11,905 nt of DNA. It comes from Bacillota bacterium. Its GTDB lineage: Bacteria; Bacillota_B; Desulfitobacteriia; Desulfitobacteriales; Desulfitobacteriaceae. The notes under the pieces were generated by a model that was not told where the DNA came from, did no database searches, and saw only the letters and a list, made by a program, of their open reading frames with translations. Position numbers and translations under genes: made by a program. Shown piece after piece: positions 7,395 to 11,905 of the stretch. The stretch spans positions 1 to 11,905 of the forward strand of contig JAJYAS010000036.1 of assembly GCA_021779415.1 (NCBI GenBank), in the 5' to 3' direction. How positions within the stretch are numbered: position 1 is the stretch's first letter; each line of letters opens with the position of its first letter.

Positions 7395-7429
7395 CAAAAT
7401 ATAGAGCGAAAGAGGAGGAAATACGCCTT

Positions 7430-8839
7430 ATGATGCGTTCGTTATACTCCGCCATTTCCGGATTAAAAAATCACCAGGTCAAAATGGATGTCATTGGGAA
7501 CAACATTGCCAATGTCAACACCACGGGTTTTAAAAGGAGCAGTGTGACCTTTGCAACGGCGTTGAGCCAAACCATGAAAGGGGCTTCATCTCCTACTCCA
7601 TCTCAGGGTGGGTCTAACCCAATGCAAGTCGGGTTGGGTTCGATGCTGGGTGCTATCAATCAGATCATGACTCAGGGAAGTTCGCAAACTACGGGAAAAG
7701 CGACAGATATGGAGCTATCAGGGTCGGGATTTTTTGTATTAAATAATAACGGGCAACAAGTATTTACACGAGCTGGTGGTTTTACCAATGATAGCGCTGG
7801 CAATCTTGTCGATCCGGCAACAGGGGCTAAGGTTCAAGGATACAGTTGGAGTGCGGATGACACAACGGCTCCTAACTGGGGGGCAACGGGGGATATAAAG
7901 TTTAAGTTGGGGGATGTATTGCCGTCAGATAATACTTCCTTTCCAATTCATGAGGGGGCCAGTTCTCCCCTTACTGTATCTGCTCTTACATCTACATCAC
8001 CTTCCATATTTACAGATTCAACGAACTTGATAGGAGCCGAAAATTTAACGATTGATGGTATGACTAGAGTGAATGGTACCCCAGCATCAGGTCAATTTTC
8101 ATTTGACCCAGCTACAGGAACAGCTACATTTGCTTCCGATGTTGCCCCTACTACTACTAATCCATTAACCATTCATTATGTTGATCCTGCAGTGGTTTCT
8201 ACAAGTAATACAGCTACTACGGCTATTGTGGATTATCCTCCCATACCTGGGGCAACCGTATATGCAACTACTAGCAGCGGAGTTTCTCCATATACTTTAT
8301 CTCCTACTGATACGCCAACGGCTGGGGAATATACGATAAAACAATTGAGCAGTGGGAAGTATCAAATCACTTTTGCGGCAACGGATGGGTATACTGCTAC
8401 AACTACCCCTACAGGTCCTAATACTACTGACCCAACTAAGCCTGTCAGCTATGATTTTACGAATAAAGCCCATTCCCTCGAAAGCTTTAGCATCGATCAG
8501 AGTGGCGTGATTACTGGTGTGTACAATAATGGTACAAACTCAGTAACTCATAAAATAGGTCAAATTGAAGTTGCTTCCTTCGCCAATGATTCGGGTCTCC
8601 AGAATATAGGCGGGAGCTTTTACACGCAGACCAACAACTCTGGGATGGCTAGTATTGGTGCAGCAGGTGAGGATGGCCGTGCCGGCATCGTCTCTGACAC
8701 TCTCGAAATGTCTAACGTTGATCTATCTCAAGAAATGACGGATATGATCACGGCTCAGCGTGGCTTTCAAGCTAACTCACGGGTGATTACAGTGTCAGAC
8801 TCTCTCTTACAAGAATTGATTGATCTCAAACGTCAATAA
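7430..8839 (+). CDS. flgE: Flagellar hook protein FlgE
   Basis: FlgE polymerises into the hook, the universal joint outside the cell. The N-terminal rod-type domain reads LYSAISGLKNHQVKMDVIGN then NIANVNTTGFKRSSVTF. The core has MELSGSGFFVLNNNGQQVFT with TRAGGF, and the C-terminus ends in NVDLSQEMTDMITAQRGFQA and a final coiled-coil helix (DSLLQELIDLKRQ). These conserved ends interact in the hook core. Between about residues 165 and 345 lies a variable, Thr/Pro/Ser-rich segment that looks like the surface-exposed D2 domain, with more ACT/ACA codons than the flanks. The total of 469 is longer than enterobacterial FlgE (about 400) because of this insert. Two ATG codons in a row (7430, 7433) follow GAGGAGGAA at 7412-7420; the first has better spacing. 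No export signal peptide is expected, since the protein uses the type III route. Confidence 0.93.
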   Translation: MMRSLYSAISGLKNHQVKMDVIGNNIANVNTTGFKRSSVTFATALSQTMKGASSPTPSQGGSNPMQVGLGSMLGAINQIMTQGSSQTTGKATDMELSGSGFFVLNNNGQQVFTRAGGFTNDSAGNLVDPATGAKVQGYSWSADDTTAPNWGATGDIKFKLGDVLPSDNTSFPIHEGASSPLTVSALTSTSPSIFTDSTNLIGAENLTIDGMTRVNGTPASGQFSFDPATGTATFASDVAPTTTNPLTIHYVDPAVVSTSNTATTAIVDYPPIPGATVYATTSSGVSPYTLSPTDTPTAGEYTIKQLSSGKYQITFAATDGYTATTTPTGPNTTDPTKPVSYDFTNKAHSLESFSIDQSGVITGVYNNGTNSVTHKIGQIEVASFANDSGLQNIGGSFYTQTNNSGMASIGAAGEDGRAGIVSDTLEMSNVDLSQEMTDMITAQRGFQANSRVITVSDSLLQELIDLKRQ

Positions 8840-8901
8840 TCCAGAGGTCGGAGTGCAGAAGCGGATGTCGGATGATCGCTGCAGGAAATTTTCAAAATAA
8901 T

Positions 8902-8908
8902 GGAGGGG
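8902..8908 (+). promoter_or_regulatory. Ribosome binding site deciding the flgG start
   Basis: GGAGGGG lies six bases before the ATG at 8915. An in-frame ATG at 8900 overlaps this site itself and lacks a site of its own, so 8915 is the start. The resulting protein begins MRLIGTAASGL, the usual FlgG opening. Confidence 0.75.
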
Positions 8909-8914
8909 TGCCGC

Positions 8915-9703
8915 ATGCGCTTAATAGGAACTGCTGCCTCGGGGCTCCGTGCACAGCAGGTAGCAATGGATACTATCGGTAATAATCTGGCTAACGTGAA
9001 CACTCTTGGATTTAAGGGAAGTCAGGTGGATTTTGCTGAAGCTTTGTCAACCGTTGTCAGTTCGGGGAATACCAAAGCAGGAGGCAATACAGGTGCCACT
9101 GCACTTGGCGTTGGGTCTGGGGTCGTGTATAACGCTATTGGAACGGATTTTCAACAAGGCGACTTAACCTCCACGGATAGCCCGTTGGATTTAGGAATTA
9201 ATGGAGCGGGGTTCTTTCAAGTCAAGACACAGGACGGAACGACGGCCTATACTCGTGTGGGAAATTTTCAAGTGGATGGGTCTGGGCAACTTGCTGATAG
9301 GCAAGGGAATCAGTTACAACCGAATATCACGATCCCCTCGGGTACAACAGACTTGAAAGTTGCCACGAACGGTAGTATAACGGGAGTTGTCGCTGGAGTA
9401 GAGAAGACACTTGGTCAGATCTCCCTCGTCGGATTTCAAAATCCTGAGGGATTACAAAAGAACGCAGATAGCCTCTTTGTGCCCACGGTTAATTCTGGTG
9501 CGCCACAGCTCGGACAAGCGGGCAGCACAATAGGAAATCAGGTTTTAGGGATGATTCGTGGTCAGTCTTTAGAGCAATCAAATGTGGACTTAGCCACTTC
9601 GATGACGGATCTCATACAGGTCCAGCGAGCTTATCAATTAAATGCTCGGCTGATTTCGGACGGAGACCAAATGTGGGGCACTGCTAATTCCATAAGGAGG
9701 TAG
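8915..9703 (+). CDS. flgG: Flagellar distal rod protein FlgG
   Basis: FlgG forms the distal rod that crosses the periplasm or cell wall and joins the hook. From the ATG at 8915 the protein has 262 residues, a standard FlgG length. The N-terminus RLIGTAASGLRAQQVAMDTI then GNNLANVNTLGFKGSQVDF is the rod/hook signature. The central INGAGFFQVKTQDGTTAYTR with VGNFQVDGSGQL and the IGNQVLGMIRGQSLEQSNVD stretch match FlgG rather than FlgF. The end, SMTDLIQVQRAYQLNARLIS, is the conserved C-terminal helix. It follows flgE after 75 bases and precedes flgB, whose ribosome site AAGGAGG overlaps the last codons (the TAG stop is 9701-9703). The order flgE-flgG-flgB is uncommon. Paralogy within the rod/hook family leaves slight doubt about the exact subunit. 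Confidence 0.88.
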   Translation: MRLIGTAASGLRAQQVAMDTIGNNLANVNTLGFKGSQVDFAEALSTVVSSGNTKAGGNTGATALGVGSGVVYNAIGTDFQQGDLTSTDSPLDLGINGAGFFQVKTQDGTTAYTRVGNFQVDGSGQLADRQGNQLQPNITIPSGTTDLKVATNGSITGVVAGVEKTLGQISLVGFQNPEGLQKNADSLFVPTVNSGAPQLGQAGSTIGNQVLGMIRGQSLEQSNVDLATSMTDLIQVQRAYQLNARLISDGDQMWGTANSIRR

Positions 9704-9708
9704 TGGAA

Positions 9709-10107
9709 ATGTCAGGTTGGTTAGATGGTCCAGTATTGAACGTTTTACAGAAGGGACTTGAGGCTTCAAGTTTAAGGCAAAAGGTACTGGCCAATAACGT
9801 AGCCAATATAGATACTCCGAGCTTTAAACGTTCAGATGTTGATTTCCAAACAGTACTCGGAGCAGCCTTAGGGGAAAAGAGTGGAGCCCTATCCATGAAG
9901 CTTACGTCCACACAGCACCTTCCCGGTCTTACAAATGGGAGTGGGTCAGGGATCGTGACGGATCAAACGACAACGTTGCGTAACGATGGAAACAACGTGG
10001 ATATTGATAAAGAAATGTCCAATGTGGCTGAAAACGGCCTTTATTACAATTCCCTCACCAGTGCGATCTCATTACAATTAAGTCTTCTTCGGATGGTTAT
10101 AAAGTAG
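9709..10107 (+). CDS. flgB: Flagellar proximal rod protein FlgB
   Basis: FlgB is a proximal rod subunit that connects to the MS ring through FliE. The 132-residue protein (from ATG 9709) shows the FlgB pattern: SLRQKVLANNVANIDTPSFK near the start, LTSTQHLPG in the middle, and GNNVDIDKEMSNVAENGLYY near the end, closing with a helix (LQLSLLRMVIK). Its small size and the TSTQH and GNNVDID motifs set it apart from FlgC, FlgF and FlgG. An in-frame GTG at 9703 sits two bases from the AAGGAGG at 9694-9700, so ATG 9709, at eight bases, is preferred. The usual partners flgC and fliE do not follow; instead flgF comes after a 59-base gap. Whether another flgB exists elsewhere in the genome cannot be told from here. 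Confidence 0.88.
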   Translation: MSGWLDGPVLNVLQKGLEASSLRQKVLANNVANIDTPSFKRSDVDFQTVLGAALGEKSGALSMKLTSTQHLPGLTNGSGSGIVTDQTTTLRNDGNNVDIDKEMSNVAENGLYYNSLTSAISLQLSLLRMVIK

Positions 10108-10109
10108 GG

Positions 10110-10123
10110 CAATTCATGAATTG
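10110..10123 (+). repeat. 14-base perfect palindrome between flgB and flgF
   Basis: CAATTCATGAATTG is a perfect palindrome, two bases after the flgB stop. As DNA it could be a protein-binding half-site pair; as RNA it would fold only poorly, having no loop. It could also be chance in AT-rich DNA. Confidence 0.3.
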
Positions 10124-10166
10124 ACCGATTAGGGACCCCTGAATAATAGAAAAGGCGGGAAACAAC

Positions 10167-10910
10167 GTGATTCGAGGACTCTATACGTCAGCCTCAGGTA
10201 TGTTGGCTGCTCAAACACAAAGCGAAATTATCGGAGATAATATTGCGAATGTCAAGACGACAGGGTATAAAGAAGAACTCGCTAGTAATATCTCCTTCCC
10301 GTCAATGATGCTTGAACGTATAGGAGGAAACCAAGCTTCTGAGGCCGTTCAGATTGGTGTGCTTGGGATGGGGGTTGGGGTTGACCGTGCTGCCCTGTCG
10401 AATGTTCAGGGGGCTATACAGACAACGGATGTCAAGACTGATCTGGCCTTAACGTCACGAGGATACTTTGTAGTTCAGACGTCAGGGGGAGAACGGTATA
10501 CGCGTAATGGACATTTTCAGCTAAATGCAAACGGGATGCTCCAAACTCCCGATGGAAATATCGTGCTGGGTGACAAGGGCCCCATAGGTCCACTTAGCTC
10601 TGACTTTAGCGTTAAAACAGACGGCACAATTATGGACAAAGGACAGAGTGTCGATCGCTTACGCGTTGTGGACATTCCGGCAGGTGCTTCACAACGTGAA
10701 GGACAATCCTTGTATTCGGCCTCTCAACCTGTTCAGGCGTCGACTGTCGCTCAAGTTCTTCAGGGATCGATTGAAGCTTCTAACGTTGATATTTCAGGAC
10801 AAATGGTACAAATGATGACGGTGATGAAGGCGTATGAGGCCAATCAGAAAGTAATCCAGACTGAAGACGGGATGTTAGATAAGGCAGTCAATGAGGTCGG
10901 GAAGATTTAG
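10167..10910 (+). CDS. flgF: Flagellar rod protein FlgF (FlgF/FlgG family)
   Basis: This is a second long rod subunit of 247 residues. The N-terminus IRGLYTSASGMLAAQTQSEI with GDNIANVKTTGYKEEL is the rod/hook signature. The middle has SRGYFVVQTSGGERYTRNGH and the FlgF-like VLGDKGPIGPLSSDFSVKTD, followed by RLRVVDIPAGASQREGQSLY. The end, EASNVDISGQMVQMMTVMKA, is the C-terminal helix. The GDKGPI and REGQSLY-type segments and the length (about 250) resemble FlgF more than FlgG. The B. subtilis counterparts would be FlhO or FlhP, and I cannot separate these by eye. The start is GTG at 10167, with AAAGGCGGGA at 10151-10160 just upstream; no ATG fits. It ends eight bases before the first possible cheW start. 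In this order, rod subunits B, F and G all lie within 2 kb, without flgC. Confidence 0.75.
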   Translation: MIRGLYTSASGMLAAQTQSEIIGDNIANVKTTGYKEELASNISFPSMMLERIGGNQASEAVQIGVLGMGVGVDRAALSNVQGAIQTTDVKTDLALTSRGYFVVQTSGGERYTRNGHFQLNANGMLQTPDGNIVLGDKGPIGPLSSDFSVKTDGTIMDKGQSVDRLRVVDIPAGASQREGQSLYSASQPVQASTVAQVLQGSIEASNVDISGQMVQMMTVMKAYEANQKVIQTEDGMLDKAVNEVGKI

Positions 10911-10911
10911 T

Positions 10912-10916
10912 AGAGG
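10912..10916 (+). promoter_or_regulatory. Weak ribosome binding site for cheW
   Basis: AGAGG sits directly after the flgF stop. It is too close to the in-frame GTG at 10919 and about 11 bases from ATG 10928. The ATG is preferred, but the site is weak either way and coupling to flgF translation is likely. Confidence 0.4.
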
Positions 10917-10927
10917 ATGTGGTCAGT

Positions 10928-11383
10928 ATGGCGATTCAAGTTGTTATTTTCACTTTAGGTGAAGAAGAGTATGCTATACCCATTGAAGTGGTCCGGGAGA
11001 TCACCCGCTTAGGTGAGGTGCGCACGATTCCGAAGGCCCCTGCTTATGTGCGTGGTCTGATTAATCTGAGGGGCAAGGCGATACCTCTTATTGATTTGCA
11101 TGTGAGGTTTGGGATGGATATGACAACAACGAAAGGCTCAATACAGACGGAAAACTCCTTAGCGTTGATCACCGAAGTCCATGGAGATTACGTGGGGTTT
11201 GCAGTAGACCAAGTACTTGAGGTGCGGATCTTAGAGAATATTGTTCCTCCTCCTACACTGGTGACAGCGCCTTTTATCGGTGGAGTTGTAAATCTTCCAG
11301 AGCGTATTATTATTCAACTTATCCCAGACAAGATTTTGGAAAGTAACGAGCTCCAAGGTTTGAGTCAATTAACGTCAAGCTAG
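10928..11383 (+). CDS. cheW: Chemotaxis coupling protein CheW
   Basis: CheW links methyl-accepting receptors to the CheA kinase in the polar array. The protein (151 residues from ATG 10928) is a single CheW domain. It opens with VVIFTLGEEEYAIPIEVVRE, then has the hallmark VRGLINLRGKAIPLIDL around residues 37-53. Next come VGFAVDQVLEVRILENIVPP and the closing FIGGVVNLPERIIIQLIPDK. No response-regulator or histidine-kinase domain is fused, which excludes CheV and CheA. A GTG at 10919 is in frame but poorly spaced from the ribosome site. The gene lies among rod genes and away from cheA, which is not in the window, so it may be one of several CheW copies. It could serve the main chemotaxis array or a dedicated one. 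Length is normal for the family. Confidence 0.92.
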   Translation: MAIQVVIFTLGEEEYAIPIEVVREITRLGEVRTIPKAPAYVRGLINLRGKAIPLIDLHVRFGMDMTTTKGSIQTENSLALITEVHGDYVGFAVDQVLEVRILENIVPPPTLVTAPFIGGVVNLPERIIIQLIPDKILESNELQGLSQLTSS

Positions 11384-11412
11384 AGTACCTTGCGCTTTTT
11401 TCTACGGAGTTT

Positions 11413-11436
11413 AGGCCTGTGAAAGGAGGCTTTTTT
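11413..11436 (+). terminator. Small hairpin plus T run in front of the transglycosylase gene
   Basis: AGGCCT (11413-11418) can pair with AGGCTT (11427-11432), with one G-U pair, around the loop GTGAAAGG; TTTT follows. The stem is short. It contains the end of the AAAGGAGG ribosome site (11422-11429), so it could mask translation as well as weakly terminate. A second T6 run lies at 11396-11401. Confidence 0.3.
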
Positions 11437-11439
11437 ACG

Positions 11440-11905
11440 ATGAATGCCGCCCAAATACTTCTTTTATTTCAATTGCAACAAATGAATGCTTGGCAGAATA
11501 CCTTGACAGATAAGACTGGGTTGCCTGACTCTGGGGAGAGTAGCAATTCAAGTTCGCTTCTTTTTTCTACTTTACTGCAAGCGGCACTTGGGGAAAGAGG
11601 AAGTGCTTCCCAAGGGACTGGCGGACAATTGAAAGGCTTGCCTGCCACTAAGCAGGTTAATAATAATCAGGAAGCCTGCGTTTCTCAGGCAAAGGACGAA
11701 AATGTAGGTTCTCTTGAGAATGTGATTTATTCGATGAGTCAAAAATACAGTGTTGATCCAAGCTTGATTAAACAGGTCGTCAAAGCAGAGTCGGGCTTCG
11801 ATTCAAATGCAACGTCACAGACCGGAGCGATGGGCTTAATGCAGTTGATGCCAGGAACGGCTGCTTCTTATGGGGTGCAGGATGCCTATGATGCGACCCA
11901 AAACT
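11440..11905 (+). CDS. Lytic transglycosylase, SLT domain (partial, cut by window end)
   Basis: The reading frame is open from ATG 11440 to the window end, giving 155 codons. The first 90 residues are a Gln/Ser/Asn-rich leader without a classical signal peptide (MNAAQILLLFQLQQMNAW start), with a helix SLLFSTLLQAALGE. From about 94 an SLT domain begins: VIYSMSQKYSVDPSLIKQVV then KAESGFDSNATSQTGAMGLM and QLMPGTAAS. The catalytic glutamate is E117 in KAESGF, and GAMGLMQLMP is the second family motif. Such enzymes cleave the glycan strand of peptidoglycan. In a rod-gene cluster the likely job is local wall opening for the flagellar rod, as known for flagellar muramidases such as FlgJ. Export without a signal peptide could go through the flagellar type III route. 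The ribosome site is AAAGGAGG at 11422-11429. Confidence 0.88.
   Translation, partial: MNAAQILLLFQLQQMNAWQNTLTDKTGLPDSGESSNSSSLLFSTLLQAALGERGSASQGTGGQLKGLPATKQVNNNQEACVSQAKDENVGSLENVIYSMSQKYSVDPSLIKQVVKAESGFDSNATSQTGAMGLMQLMPGTAASYGVQDAYDATQN

Noticed and set aside
8840..8914. TGCAG/CTGCA inverted repeat in the flgE-flgG gap
   Set aside because: Only five to six paired bases around a loop of about 20, with no T run; not distinguishable from chance.
10100..10131. TAAA with ACCGATTA resembling a sigma-D promoter before flgF
   Set aside because: The spacer is about 20 bases, well over the usual 15, and the -10 differs at several positions.

Overview
The window is one continuous block of flagellar and chemotaxis genes, all on the + strand, from a Gram-positive bacterium. 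Strong AGGAGG-type ribosome binding sites, frequent TTG/GTG starts, moderate GC, the FlhF/FlhG pair and a CheC/CheD pair suggest a member of the Firmicutes. The motif style fits Clostridia of the Desulfosporosinus/Desulfitobacterium kind, but that placement is inference from style, not from a database match.

Layout. The first 101 bases are the end of flhA (export gate). Then come flhF and flhG (SRP-type GTPase and its MinD-like ATPase partner, controlling flagellar number and position), a two-domain PilZ protein (c-di-GMP effector), cheC and cheD (CheY-P phosphatase and receptor deamidase), a small unrecognised membrane protein, and sigD/fliA (flagellar sigma factor). A 75-base gap with a small hairpin and a sigma-D-like promoter candidate follows. 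After it are fliK (hook-length ruler), flgD (hook cap), flgE (hook), flgG (distal rod), flgB (proximal rod), flgF (rod), cheW, and the start of a lytic transglycosylase gene cut by the window end.

How the parts fit together. The first half regulates the machine: site selection, c-di-GMP input, chemotactic adaptation and the switch to sigma-D transcription. The second half builds the axial structure, from rod subunits through hook scaffold, hook and length control. The transglycosylase could open peptidoglycan for the rod. Genes are tightly packed, with many short overlaps (flhA/flhF, flhF/flhG, cheC/cheD, cheD/orf, flgG/flgB leader) that imply translational coupling.

Compared with the Bacillus subtilis fla/che operon, the PilZ gene stands where cheB-cheA-cheW would be. 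The hook genes lie downstream of sigD rather than far upstream. flgB sits between flgG and flgF without flgC or fliE. I found no RNA genes, CRISPR, insertion sequences or minus-strand genes, and no gene-free stretch over 300 bases. I see no exotic new system. The points most worth checking are the sigma-D-like promoter, the small membrane protein, the rod-gene order and the variable insert in FlgE.
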